The notes under the pieces are model-generated. The model saw only the letters and a program-made list of their open reading frames with translations. It was not told the DNA's origin and made no database searches. Below, one piece after another: positions 44,248-53,527 of a stretch of DNA of 64,000 nt. The stretch comes from Deferribacter desulfuricans SSM1 (GTDB lineage: Bacteria > Chrysiogenota > Deferribacteres > Deferribacterales > Deferribacteraceae). Each line of letters starts with the position of its first letter. The stretch's first letter is position 1. The stretch covers positions 587,501-651,500 of the forward strand of contig NC_013939.1 of NCBI RefSeq assembly GCF_000010985.1. The letters are read 5' to 3'. Made by a program: the position numbers and the translations under genes.

Positions 44248-46323
44248 CTATTCTACTAACGTAAAGTCTGCTTCTAAATGGTCAAAATTTACTTTATCAA
44301 GTTTTACTTTGACAATATCACCAATTTTATATTTTCTCCCTGAACCTTTTGCAATCACAGAATTTGATTCTAAATCTACTATATAGAAATCGTTTTCAAG
44401 AGAGGAAAGATGTACAAAACCTGTTAATAACAGTTTTTCTATAAATATGAAGAAACCGTTTGATGAGATTCTATTAATGAATGCATCATAAGTTTTTTCA
44501 CGATTTTCGAGTAAGAATTTAAGTTTTTTGTATTGATGTATTTCTCTTTCTGCGGATTCCGCATTTTGCTCTCTTGCTGAAGAGTGTTCAGCTGCCTTTT
44601 TAAGATACTCTTTGTTTATTTTGTAGTCATATTTAAATAGAAGTGTTTTTAAAATCCTGTGGACTAATAAATCAGGGTATCTTCTTATTGGACTTGTAAA
44701 ATGCGTATACGATTTTGATGCTAAACCGAAATGACCAATATTATCAATTGAATACACAGCTTTTTGCATAGTCCTCACAAGAGTGGATGAAAGAACATAT
44801 CCAAATTTTGAGTTTGCAACCTTATCAGCCAATTCTTGAACTGCTTCAGGAGTAATCTCCTCTGGCTCATAGACATCGATACCAAAATAGTGACACAATT
44901 TAATAAATTCTTTAATTTTTTTCGGATCGGGGTAATCATGTACTCTAAAGACGGAAACTGGGGAATTTTCTTCTAAAAATTCTGCTACAGCTTCATTTGC
45001 TTCTATCATAAAGTTTTCAATAATTTTGTGCGAAAGTTTTCTTTCAAAAGGGACAATATCTATTAAGTTTCCATCATCATCAAATTTAAATACAGCTTCA
45101 GGAAGATCAAAATCTATCATTCCGATTCTTTTACGCTTTGCAATTAATTTCTCGGTTAATTCCTTACTTAGATTAATAAGATTTAATAACTTTTTATCTT
45201 TTGTTGTTTCGTTACCTTCTATTATATCATTTACATAATTATAAGTAAGCCTGTAGTTACTTTTTATAATAGATTGGAAAATCTCAGATTTTATTCTGTT
45301 ACCATTCTTATCATATTCAATTTTTACTGTAAGTGTTAATCTCTTTTTTTCTGGCATGAGAGAGCATAGGTCGTTGGAAAGTTTTTCTGGTAACATAGGG
45401 ATTGCAAATTCTGGAAAATAGACGCTTGTTCCTCTGTTGTATGCTTCTTTGTCTAAATTTGTACCAGCTCTTACAAAGTGAGCCACATCAGCAATATGAA
45501 GATAAAGAATATAGCCTTGCTTAGTTATTTCTATTGAAATTGCATCATCAAAATCTCTTGCATCTTCTCCATCAATGGTAACCGTGAAAAGTTTTGTAAA
45601 ATCGGTTCTCTTACCTGGATTTGAGTAAAGGGTTGTAGCAGTTTCTTTAACCTCTTTTTTGACAGATTTTGGAAAATTTATTTTTAAATCATATTTTGCA
45701 AGAACTATCTTATTTTCTATACCTTTATCATAGATGTTGCCAAGAACCTTTTTTATTCGCCCTTCTGGATTTTTCCCATTTGTGGGGTATTTTATTATTT
45801 CACAAACTACAACATCATCGTCTTTCAACTTTTTTGCATATTTATTGGGGATATAGATATCATAAAAGAATTTTTTTTCGTAAGGGATTACATATGCAAA
45901 ATATTTTGACTTTTCTACACGTCCAACTACCTTTTTAAATCCTCTTTCTACAACCTTAATTACATGTGCTTCTTTTTTACCACGAAATTCAACAATTTTA
46001 GCGGTAACTTTATCTCCGTGTACTGCTCCATTTAATTTTTTTGGTGGAATAAATAGGTCATCTAATTCTTTGTCTTCAGGGACTAAAAATGCATAACCAT
46101 CAGGATGTCCGTCAATTGTCCCTTTTATTATACCCAAATCATCACATGGTGCATATTTACCTGTTTTAAATTTGATAATATCGCCTTGTATAATTAATTT
46201 TCTTAATATTTTTCTTAAAAGTTTTTTTTCTATACTAACATTGTTTAGTATCGCATTGAAGCTTAGTGGTTTTTTTGAATTTTTCAGGAAGTTTAGTATC
46301 TGTTTTTCTATGTTATTATTCAA
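44248..46323 (-). CDS. rnr: Ribonuclease R
   Basis: Processive 3'-5' exoribonuclease of 691 aa that degrades structured RNA. The order is an N-terminal winged helix (residues 1-60), cold-shock domains (GTIDGHPDGYAFLVPEDKELDDLFIPP and GRVEKSKYFAYVIPYEKK), and the RNB catalytic domain with the Asp cluster ITVDGEDARDFDDAISIEI. SLMPEKKRLTLTVKIEY and YTHFTSPIRRYPDLLVHRIL follow, then the C-terminal S1 domain. It starts inside the end of the upstream response-regulator gene (8-base overlap), so it is co-translated with it. Confidence 0.95.
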   Translation of the reverse strand: MNNNIEKQILNFLKNSKKPLSFNAILNNVSIEKKLLRKILRKLIIQGDIIKFKTGKYAPCDDLGIIKGTIDGHPDGYAFLVPEDKELDDLFIPPKKLNGAVHGDKVTAKIVEFRGKKEAHVIKVVERGFKKVVGRVEKSKYFAYVIPYEKKFFYDIYIPNKYAKKLKDDDVVVCEIIKYPTNGKNPEGRIKKVLGNIYDKGIENKIVLAKYDLKINFPKSVKKEVKETATTLYSNPGKRTDFTKLFTVTIDGEDARDFDDAISIEITKQGYILYLHIADVAHFVRAGTNLDKEAYNRGTSVYFPEFAIPMLPEKLSNDLCSLMPEKKRLTLTVKIEYDKNGNRIKSEIFQSIIKSNYRLTYNYVNDIIEGNETTKDKKLLNLINLSKELTEKLIAKRKRIGMIDFDLPEAVFKFDDDGNLIDIVPFERKLSHKIIENFMIEANEAVAEFLEENSPVSVFRVHDYPDPKKIKEFIKLCHYFGIDVYEPEEITPEAVQELADKVANSKFGYVLSSTLVRTMQKAVYSIDNIGHFGLASKSYTHFTSPIRRYPDLLVHRILKTLLFKYDYKINKEYLKKAAEHSSAREQNAESAEREIHQYKKLKFLLENREKTYDAFINRISSNGFFIFIEKLLLTGFVHLSSLENDFYIVDLESNSVIAKGSGRKYKIGDIVKVKLDKVNFDHLEADFTLVE

Positions 46324-47695
46324 GATTATATTCCTTTATTTTTTTTCTTAATGTATTTCTATTTATACCCAAAATCTTAGCTGCAGCTGATTTATTATTA
46401 TTTGTCTTTTCTAAAGCTGCTTGAATTAGAGGTATTTCAACAATTCTTAAGTATTCATCAAATATGGATAGGTCGTTTGATTCGTTATGACAATTAAGCA
46501 GTTTTTCTGCCAGATTAAATAATTCTTTTTTTATTGAATTGCCATTATGATGACCTTTTATTATTTTGTCTGGTAAATCTTTTAATTTTATTGATTCTCC
46601 AGTTGCCTGGACTATCAAATATTGAATTATGTTTTCTAACTCTCTAATATTTCCTGGCCAATTGTATGATACAAGTTTATCCATAGCTTCTTGTGTTACG
46701 GTTAATGTTTTGTTCTTGATATATTTATACTTGTCTAGAAAGTGTTCTATAAGTATAGGTATATCCTCTTTTCTCTCTCTCAAAGGTGGCAATTCTAAAT
46801 TTACAACATTTAGACGGTAATATAGATCTTCTCTAAATTTACCATCTCTAATAAATTGTTCTAAATCTTTGTTTGTTGCTGCGATTACTCTGACATCAAG
46901 TTTTATCGGTTTATTTGAACCCAATCTATAAATTTCTTTTTCTTGCAAAACTCTTAAAAGTTTTACCTGTAAATTGAGATCCATTTCAGATATTTCATCT
47001 AAAAATATAGTGCCACCATTTGCTTCTTCAAATTTGCCAGGTTTATCAGTAGTTGCCCCTGTAAAAGCACCTTTTGTGTGTCCGAAAAGTTCGCTTTCTA
47101 TAAGATCAGCTGGGATTGCACCCATGTTTAAAGCTACAAAAGGTTTATTGGCTCTATTGCTTTTTTTATGTATTAGCCTCGCGATGACTTCTTTCCCAGT
47201 GCCAGTTTCACCCGTAATAAGTATATTTATATTAGAAGTGGCAACTTTACCTATAAGCTTGTAAATCTCTATCATTTTTTTTGATTTGGATTGATAATCA
47301 TATTCAGTTTTGGTTATTTCTGTTTGTGATTTATGTATTGAAATAGCTTCAGCAATTTTGTTTTTAACTTCATCAAGGACAAAAGGTTTTGAAATAAAAT
47401 CTATTGCACCAATTTGCATTGACTCTATGACATTGCTGCTTGTGTCCTGTGCTGTTATTACAATAAACTTTGTGTCATATTTATCTTTCCATGAATTAAT
47501 GAGGTCAAAACCTGTTTCATTTTCTAAAAAAAGGTCAATTATGCAAACATCTATTTTATTGTTATCTAAATGTTTTTCAGCTTCTCTTGAATTTTTTGCT
47601 GTTAAAACCTGAAAACTATCACTCAAAGCTTCTTCGAGTAACCACAAAATCTGCTCTTCATCATCAATTACTAAAACGGTACTGTTATTACTCAT
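46316..47695 (-). CDS. Sigma-54-dependent NtrC-family response regulator
   Basis: 459 aa: an N-terminal receiver (VIDDEEQILWLLEEAL, phospho-acceptor Asp in CIIDLFLENETGFDLI, Lys in FISKPF), then the AAA+ domain. Walker A is GETGTGKEVIARLIH, the sigma-54 contact loop ESELFGHTKGAFTGAT is GAFTGA-intact, and Walker B is GGTIFLDEISEM. A C-terminal Fis-type helix-turn-helix (NKSAAAKILGINRNTLRKKIKEY) completes it. It activates RpoN promoters when phosphorylated. It overlaps the partner kinase gene by 8 bases, and rnr starts within its stop. Target genes are unknown. Confidence 0.93.
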   Translation of the reverse strand: MSNNSTVLVIDDEEQILWLLEEALSDSFQVLTAKNSREAEKHLDNNKIDVCIIDLFLENETGFDLINSWKDKYDTKFIVITAQDTSSNVIESMQIGAIDFISKPFVLDEVKNKIAEAISIHKSQTEITKTEYDYQSKSKKMIEIYKLIGKVATSNINILITGETGTGKEVIARLIHKKSNRANKPFVALNMGAIPADLIESELFGHTKGAFTGATTDKPGKFEEANGGTIFLDEISEMDLNLQVKLLRVLQEKEIYRLGSNKPIKLDVRVIAATNKDLEQFIRDGKFREDLYYRLNVVNLELPPLRERKEDIPILIEHFLDKYKYIKNKTLTVTQEAMDKLVSYNWPGNIRELENIIQYLIVQATGESIKLKDLPDKIIKGHHNGNSIKKELFNLAEKLLNCHNESNDLSIFDEYLRIVEIPLIQAALEKTNNNKSAAAKILGINRNTLRKKIKEYNLE

Positions 47696-48623
47696 TTTCG
47701 CCCTTTAAATATGGTATAAATATATTAAAGGTAGTTCCTTTGTTTTCTTGGCTGTTTACTTCAATTTTCCCTTTATGAGCAGTGATAATTTCTTTTGCTA
47801 TTGCCAATCCAATCCCCATCCCTTTACTTTTTGTAGTAAAAAAAGGTTTAAAAATATTTGTTAAATTAAACTCATCAATCCCTTTACCTCTATCAATTAT
47901 ACTAATTTTTATCATAGGGGACAACTGATTTTTTTCAGAGTTTAAATATTTTATTGTAGGATCAATCTGAATAGATATAGTTATTTCACCCTTTTTTTGT
48001 GCTTCACATGCATTTTTTAATATGTTCATAAGAGCAATGTATAGTTTTTTAGAGTCAAAATAAAAGTTTTGGATTTCTGGGTCAATCTCTATTTTGAAAT
48101 CGATTTCTTTAAAAATAATACTCATTGAGTCTATCAATTGTTCAATTAGTTGTTTTAAACTATTAACTTTTGCATCAATTTTTAATTCGAAAAAGACTTT
48201 AAGATTTTGCACAAATTCAAGGAGTCTTTCAACTTCTCTGCTAATAACTTCAGCACATTTATTGACAAAACTGTCGTTTGATTTGCTAAGCAAAAGTTGA
48301 GTTGTACCACTAATCACTGTTAAAGGATTTTTTAATTCGTGCTGTAACATACTAGTGTCAAAAAAGTTATTTATATCGATGTTATTTATTTGTATGAAAT
48401 AAAAGGTAGTTTTTTCATCCTCTCTTTCGGTATGGAATACAAAAAATTCATCCTTGATCGTTATTAAATTGTTAGAGCCTTTTTCTCTCTCTAATAAAAA
48501 TTGAGGGATATCATTAATACCGCTTGTATAAAATTTATTTAGTAACTTTTCTCCATCTTCGTTAAAATCAACAATACTATTATCTCTGACTGTGATATAG
48601 GGTATGCTATTTTTTACTTTCAT
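47688..48623 (-). CDS. Cytoplasmic NtrB-like sensor histidine kinase
   Basis: 311 aa without membrane helices. A short N-terminal PAS-like region (residues 1-90) is followed by a HisKA dimerisation domain with phospho-acceptor His in LQHELKNPLTVISGTTQLLL. The HATPase domain has N box MNILKNACEAQKK, G1 IIDRGKGIDEF, F box FKPFFTTKSKG and G2 GMGIGLAIAKEI. It is the cognate kinase of the overlapping NtrC-type regulator. The soluble sensor domain suggests an intracellular signal. It lies 4 bases after pbp1A. Confidence 0.9.
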   Translation of the reverse strand: MKVKNSIPYITVRDNSIVDFNEDGEKLLNKFYTSGINDIPQFLLEREKGSNNLITIKDEFFVFHTEREDEKTTFYFIQINNIDINNFFDTSMLQHELKNPLTVISGTTQLLLSKSNDSFVNKCAEVISREVERLLEFVQNLKVFFELKIDAKVNSLKQLIEQLIDSMSIIFKEIDFKIEIDPEIQNFYFDSKKLYIALMNILKNACEAQKKGEITISIQIDPTIKYLNSEKNQLSPMIKISIIDRGKGIDEFNLTNIFKPFFTTKSKGMGIGLAIAKEIITAHKGKIEVNSQENKGTTFNIFIPYLKGENE

Positions 48624-48627
48624 GTTG

Positions 48628-50862
48628 CTATTTGATTTCTATAGACTCTTTAGAGTTTTTGTCATAAAAAGGTTCAAATGTGTATTCAGTGGAATAGCTA
48701 TCAGTTATTTTGTGTGTGTTTTTATCCACTTTATAATAGGTAATATCGTTTGAAACAGGGAATTCTTCAAAAGGTATAAAATCGATGATTTTTTTTGTAT
48801 AACTTACAAATGCAGGTAACGCTGCCCTTGAACCAGTTTCTAATCTTCCAAGTGGTTTAAAGTCATCAAAACCTGTCCATACACCTGTTATTATATTTGG
48901 CATTACACCGATAAACCAGGCATCTCTATATTCATTTGTTGTACCAGTTTTACCACCAATAATTCTGGGGATAGATTTTGCTTTTCTTCCAGTACCGTTT
49001 TCTACAACATTTATGAGTAAATCAGACATGATGTGAGCTGTGGAAGGTTTAATCGTATCAATCAATTCGGGAGGTGTTTCTTCATAAGTGACATTATCAC
49101 TGTTATCATTGATTTTTTTTATAAAATATGGGCTTACTCTTTTGCCTAAATTTGCAAAAGCTGAGTATGCATAAACCATTTCAATAAGTGATATTGAACC
49201 CGAACCAATACTTATAGATAGATCGTTTTCTAGCTCTGTAGTTATTCCAAACTTTTTTGCATAACTTTTTATAGTTTTTACACCAAGACGTTCAGCTAAT
49301 TTAATAGTGACAACGTTTCTTGAATGTGTTAAGGCCTCTTTAAGTGTAGTGAATCCGTAAAATTCCTCTTCAAAGTTTTCCGGTTTCCAATACCCTAGAT
49401 CTTTCCCATTACTTAATATAATTGGGGCATCATAAATTAAAGTATTTATATTATAACCATTTTCAATTGCTGCAGAATAAACTATAGGCTTAAAAAGACT
49501 TCCTACTTGCCTTTTGGATTGAACAGCTCTATTAAACATACTTTTGTTATAAGAGAAACCGCCAACCATGGCATAGATTGAACCATCTTTTGGAGATATT
49601 GATAAAAGAGCACTTTCAGCTTTAGGTATTTGGGATAAATAGTATCTATTATTTTTTAATATTACTAATATTATATCACCCTTTTTAAGGATTTTTCTAA
49701 AATCATCTAAGTATCTGATTCTGGCACCAAAAGGTTTTGCCCATTTATTATATTTTAAATTTAATGTGATATCTTTATTGTCTAAAGTTGCTATTAGTTT
49801 GTTTCTTTCTACATTTTTAACAACTGCAATTTGCATCCCAAAATCTTGTATATAATTGTATCTATTTATTATCTTTTTTAAATCGGTATCATTTATATTA
49901 CCAAGAGGGCCAAAATACCCCTGTCTTTTTGATAGATTAAATAAATTTTCTGCTACTGATTTTTCAGCAGCTATTTGAAAATCTAAGTCTAAGGTTGTAA
50001 AGATCTTATAGCCTTTATCAACTATATCGATATCATATTTATCTTTTATATATTTTTTAACAAAATCAACAAAGTATTCTGCATGTTTAATCATCTTTGG
50101 TGAATCTTTAACAATGTTTATAGGGAGAGATGCATACTCCTTATATTGCTGTTCACTAAGGTACCCCTCTTCAAACATTCTATAAAGAACATGATTTCTT
50201 CTTTTTAGTGCTTTATCTGGGTGTAGATGTGGAGCATATAGACCAGGAGCTTTTGGCAAGCCTGCTATTAATGCTGCTTCATCTACTGTCAATTCATCAA
50301 CATGTTTGCCAAAGTAAACCCTTGCTGCAGCTTCTACTCCATAAGCACCTCTACCAAAATAAACCTGATTTAAATACATTTCCAAAATTTTGTCTTTTGA
50401 TAAATAATTATCAAGTTTGTAGGCAAGTATAGCTTCTTTAACCTTTCTTTTTAGTTTTCTTTCAGGTGTTAGATAGAGTATTTTTACAAGTTGTTGTGTA
50501 AGAGTAGAGCCACCTTCTACTATGCGACCAGCTTTTATATTTTTTATAAATGCTCTGATAATTCCTAATAAATCAACCCCACCATGTTCATAAAATCTAC
50601 TGTCTTCCACGGCAATTACAGCTTTTTTAAGATAATCAGGTATTTTGGAGAGAGGAACAGGGTATCTTCTTTCAGTTCCAATTTCAGCTATAATTCTTTC
50701 TTTTTCATCTAAAATCAGAGTAGGGGTTTTATATTGAAAATTTTTAAGCTCTTTTACTGATGGTAATTCACTGCTAAGTTTAAGAAAATATGCTGTCAAA
50801 CCACCTGTTATTAATATCGTAAAAATCAAAAAGATTATTAAAAAAATTTTAAGAAACTTCAT
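48628..50862 (-). CDS. Penicillin-binding protein 1A (bifunctional)
   Basis: 744-residue peptidoglycan synthase. An N-terminal membrane anchor precedes a GT51 glycosyltransferase domain (AVIAVEDSRFYEHGGVDLLGIIRAF, GGSTLTQQLVKILYLTPERKLKRKVKEAILAYKL). The transpeptidase has the three penicillin-binding motifs: SLFK (in RQVGSLFKPIVYSAA), SRN (LTHSRNVVTIKLAERLG) and KTG (GGKTGTTNEYRDAWFIG). An OB-like insert lies between them. The start overlaps the upstream small HMA-like gene by 14 bases. It belongs to the uvrB-to-rnr string. Confidence 0.95.
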   Translation of the reverse strand: MKFLKIFLIIFLIFTILITGGLTAYFLKLSSELPSVKELKNFQYKTPTLILDEKERIIAEIGTERRYPVPLSKIPDYLKKAVIAVEDSRFYEHGGVDLLGIIRAFIKNIKAGRIVEGGSTLTQQLVKILYLTPERKLKRKVKEAILAYKLDNYLSKDKILEMYLNQVYFGRGAYGVEAAARVYFGKHVDELTVDEAALIAGLPKAPGLYAPHLHPDKALKRRNHVLYRMFEEGYLSEQQYKEYASLPINIVKDSPKMIKHAEYFVDFVKKYIKDKYDIDIVDKGYKIFTTLDLDFQIAAEKSVAENLFNLSKRQGYFGPLGNINDTDLKKIINRYNYIQDFGMQIAVVKNVERNKLIATLDNKDITLNLKYNKWAKPFGARIRYLDDFRKILKKGDIILVILKNNRYYLSQIPKAESALLSISPKDGSIYAMVGGFSYNKSMFNRAVQSKRQVGSLFKPIVYSAAIENGYNINTLIYDAPIILSNGKDLGYWKPENFEEEFYGFTTLKEALTHSRNVVTIKLAERLGVKTIKSYAKKFGITTELENDLSISIGSGSISLIEMVYAYSAFANLGKRVSPYFIKKINDNSDNVTYEETPPELIDTIKPSTAHIMSDLLINVVENGTGRKAKSIPRIIGGKTGTTNEYRDAWFIGVMPNIITGVWTGFDDFKPLGRLETGSRAALPAFVSYTKKIIDFIPFEEFPVSNDITYYKVDKNTHKITDSYSTEYTFEPFYDKNSKESIEIK

Positions 50863-51106
50863 GATAAGTATCTAATGTAAACTCCCTTTTTTCTTGTTTT
50901 GAAACTATTTTTAATTCATTAATTAACTTTTCTTTAGTAAAGTCATTATCAACTGTCATTTCAAAATCTCTACTTTCGATATCAAAAACAATATTTTTTA
51001 CATCCTGCAACCCGGCAAGATGTGCCCTAATGGCATCGGGACATCCCATTCATAAAAAGCCACCTTTTATACCCATTCCATCAACAGTGAATTTAACTTT
51101 TTTCAC
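50849..51106 (-). CDS. Candidate selenoprotein: HMA-like domain with in-frame TGA (U-x-x-C motif)
   Basis: Read from GTG 51106, the frame is [18 protein letters not shown], then TGA at 51052-51050, then [17 protein letters not shown] and on to a stop at 50849. That is 85 residues if TGA is decoded. The part before the TGA is a textbook first HMA strand ([10 protein letters not shown]). The part after has the first helix, strand, strand and helix of the same ferredoxin-like fold. So one fold is split only by the TGA, which replaces the first Cys of a C-x-x-C motif (U-M-G-C). AGGGG precedes the GTG, which lies inside the end of uvrB; the 3' end overlaps pbp1A. A SECIS-like hairpin follows. Alternatives are a pseudogene with one nonsense mutation, or a 66-aa protein from ATG 51049. 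Role inferred: metal or redox handling. Confidence 0.6.
51000..51023 (-). promoter_or_regulatory. Candidate bacterial SECIS hairpin
   Basis: On the minus strand ACATCTTGC pairs with GCAGGATGT (9 continuous bp, one U-G) around loop CGGGTT. The loop begins 36 bases after the TGA (35 bases between) and has G at its second position. Both fit the published pattern for bacterial SECIS elements. A competing hairpin closer to the TGA (GATGTCCC with GGG-C-ACATC) uses part of the same strand. Confidence 0.5.
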
Positions 51107-53078
51107 TCTTTACCCCTTTATATTCAAACAATAAATCTCTCAGTTTTGCCGCTTTTTCAAAATCATAATCTTCAGCTGCTTTATACATTGCTTTTTCTAT
51201 TGTTTCAATGTCTTTTTTCCTATTTCCTGTTAAGTTAAGTCCTAATTCATCATCGATATCAACGGTATAATAATCTTTCTCATAAATTGTTTCTAATATA
51301 TTGTTAATTTTACTTTTTATAGTTTCAGGAGTTATGTTGTGTTTTTTATTGTATTCCTCTTGTATTTTTCTTCTCCTTTCAGTTTCTTCAATTGCTCTTT
51401 TCATTGAGTCGGTCATTTTATCAGCATAAAAGATTGCCCTTCCATTTACATTTCTTGCAGCCCTACCAACTGTTTGAATCAAGGCCTTGTCCGACCTTAA
51501 AAACCCTTCTTTATCAGCATCTAAAATGGCAATAAGACTTACTTCTGGTATATCAAGCCCTTCTCTTAACAAATTTATCCCTACTAATACATCAAATTTC
51601 CCTAGTCTTAGGTCTCTTATAATTTTAATCCTTTCCAAAGTATCTATTTCACTATGCAAATATTCAACTCTGATTCCTAATTCTTTGTAATACGAAGTAA
51701 GATCTTCGGCCATACGTTTTGTTAAAGTAGTTACCATTACCCTTTCATTTCGTTTTGTTGTGTTTAAAATTTCTTTATAGAGATCATCAACTTGAGTTTT
51801 AGCTGGCCTTACTTCAATTTTTGGGTCAATTAACCCTGTCGGTCTAACAATTTGCTCGATAATAACACCATCGCTGTCATTTATTTCGAAATCCCCAGGT
51901 GTTGCACTTACGTATAGTATCCTTTTGGCTTTTTCATAAAATTCTTCAAATGTTAGTGGCCTATTGTCAAGAGCAGCTGGGAGTCTAAATCCATATTCTA
52001 CAAGGTTCATTTTTCTTGATCTATCACCGTGATACATCCCTTTTATTTGAGGTATTGTTATGTGTGATTCGTCGATTATTATTAAAGCATCTTCGGGTAA
52101 GTAGTTTAAAAGAGTAGGGGGAGTTTCTCCAGATTCTCTACCTTCGAAATATCTTGAGTAGTTTTCAATCCCTTTGCAGTGCCCTGTTTCTTTGAGCATT
52201 TCAATATCGTGCATCACCCTTTGTTGCAATCTCTGAGCTTCAATCAGTTTCCCTTCACTTTCAAAATATTCTACTCTTTTTATTAAATCCATTTTTATCT
52301 GTTTTATCGCTTCTTCCATTGGGACATTTGCTGTTACATAATGGGTGTTTGGATAAATTGCTATTTTAGCCCTGTTTCTAATTGTTTTGCCCGTTACTGG
52401 ATCAAATTCAGAAATTGCATCTACCTCATCCCCGAAAAACTCTATGCGATAAGCTACAGAGTCTTCATGAGATGGAAATACCTCTAAAATATCCCCTTTG
52501 AGTCGAAAGGTTCCTCTATGAAAATCATAATCGTTTCGCTCATATTGAATTTCTATTAATTTTGAGAGCACTGATTCTATTTCAACTTCATCTCCTACTT
52601 CAAGACTTACCAATTTGCCGTAATAAGCTTCAGGTGAACCCAATCCATAGATACAGGATACACTTGCAACAATAACAACATCTCTTCTTTCAAGAAGACT
52701 TCTTGTAGCAGAGTGTCTCATTCTATCAATGTGTTCATTGATTGAAGAATCCTTTTCTATATAAACATCTGAAGCTGGTAAATATGCTTCAGGTTGATAG
52801 TAATCGTAATAACTTACAAAGTATTCCACTGCATTATCTGGAAAAAAGTTTTTAAATTCTCCAAAGAGCTGTGCTGCAAGTGTTTTGTTGTGTGAAATAA
52901 TTAATGTGGGCACGTTTAATTCTTTTATAACGTTTGCCATGGTGAATGTTTTACCAGAACCAGTAACTCCTAAAAGGACTTGCTTATTTATCCCTTTTTT
53001 AAAGTTTTCTACTATTTCTTTTATTGCTTTAGGTTGATCCCCTTCCGCTTTATAATCAGACTTTAAAATAAAACTCAT
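51093..53078 (-). CDS. uvrB: UvrABC system protein B
   Basis: Damage-verifying helicase of nucleotide excision repair, 661 aa. Walker A is [15 protein letters not shown], the damage-binding beta-hairpin [21 protein letters not shown], and the DEAD-like box [15 protein letters not shown]. Helicase motifs [31 protein letters not shown] and QTVGRAARN follow, and the C-terminal UVR motif ([17 protein letters not shown]) contacts UvrC. ATG 53078 has GAGG 6 bases upstream; two extra codons from a TTG are possible. It is the first gene of the minus-strand string that continues with the HMA-like gene and pbp1A. Confidence 0.96.
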   Translation of the reverse strand: MSFILKSDYKAEGDQPKAIKEIVENFKKGINKQVLLGVTGSGKTFTMANVIKELNVPTLIISHNKTLAAQLFGEFKNFFPDNAVEYFVSYYDYYQPEAYLPASDVYIEKDSSINEHIDRMRHSATRSLLERRDVVIVASVSCIYGLGSPEAYYGKLVSLEVGDEVEIESVLSKLIEIQYERNDYDFHRGTFRLKGDILEVFPSHEDSVAYRIEFFGDEVDAISEFDPVTGKTIRNRAKIAIYPNTHYVTANVPMEEAIKQIKMDLIKRVEYFESEGKLIEAQRLQQRVMHDIEMLKETGHCKGIENYSRYFEGRESGETPPTLLNYLPEDALIIIDESHITIPQIKGMYHGDRSRKMNLVEYGFRLPAALDNRPLTFEEFYEKAKRILYVSATPGDFEINDSDGVIIEQIVRPTGLIDPKIEVRPAKTQVDDLYKEILNTTKRNERVMVTTLTKRMAEDLTSYYKELGIRVEYLHSEIDTLERIKIIRDLRLGKFDVLVGINLLREGLDIPEVSLIAILDADKEGFLRSDKALIQTVGRAARNVNGRAIFYADKMTDSMKRAIEETERRRKIQEEYNKKHNITPETIKSKINNILETIYEKDYYTVDIDDELGLNLTGNRKKDIETIEKAMYKAAEDYDFEKAAKLRDLLFEYKGVKSEKS

Positions 53079-53174
53079 AAACAACCTCTAATTTGTATTT
53101 CCTCATTAAATAGTATGGCAAATTTTATTAATTTCAAGCTTATTAATCAATAGCTAAACAAAAATTGCTTAAAA

Positions 53175-53218
53175 TGGCAAAGAAGAGCAAAAATAATTAT
53201 GCTTGAAATTTTCAAGCT
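53175..53218 (+). promoter_or_regulatory. Promoter and palindromic operator of the ArsR gene
   Basis: A perfect inverted repeat GCTTGAAA-T-TTTCAAGC (53201-53217) ends one base before the ATG. TATGCT at 53198-53203, with a weak -35 (TGGCAA 53175-53180), overlaps it. The arrangement suits autorepression. The half-site TTTCAAGCT also occurs at 53132-53140, in the leader region of the divergent uvrB. Confidence 0.55.
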
Positions 53219-53527
53219 ATGTTTTATAATGAAAATATGGAAACTTTGTTAGAAGAAATCAAAAATAAAAAATTGGTATTGGACGTTTTTAAGGCTTTGT
53301 CTAATGAGTTAAGACTTGATATTGTACAGTCTTTATCAAAATCACCCAAATACGTAAATGATCTGCAAGAGGAATTTAGTAATTACGATCCCACATCAAT
53401 ATCAAAACAATTAGCAGTTCTTAAAAACAGTGGTATAGTAGATTCTGTTAGAGAAGGTAAGAAAATCAAATATTATTTAAAGCTTGATTGTGTTGGCAAA
53501 ATGATTATGTGTATTGATTCTCACTGA
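53219..53527 (+). CDS. ArsR-family winged-helix transcriptional regulator
   Basis: 102 aa. The ArsR winged helix is clear: VLDVFKALSNELRLDIVQSLSKSPKYVNDLQEEFSNYDPTSISKQLAVLKNSGIVDSVREGKKIKYYL. The only Cys residues are near the C-terminus (LDCVGKMIMCIDSH), so the classical metal site ELCVCDL in helix 3 is absent. It may instead sense a thiol, sulfur species or redox state through these two Cys, which is inference. ATG 53219 has no ribosome site; ATG 53237 is the alternative. It lies divergent from uvrB and convergent with the cytochrome operon (7-base overlap). Confidence 0.87.
   Translation: MFYNENMETLLEEIKNKKLVLDVFKALSNELRLDIVQSLSKSPKYVNDLQEEFSNYDPTSISKQLAVLKNSGIVDSVREGKKIKYYLKLDCVGKMIMCIDSH

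Noticed and set aside
51000-51049. Hairpin GATGTCCC / GGG-C-ACATC immediately after the TGA as the SECIS
   Set aside because: Its loop begins only 12 bases after the TGA, shorter than the usual bacterial range, and it has a bulge; the 51000-51023 hairpin fits better. It is still a possible competitor structure.
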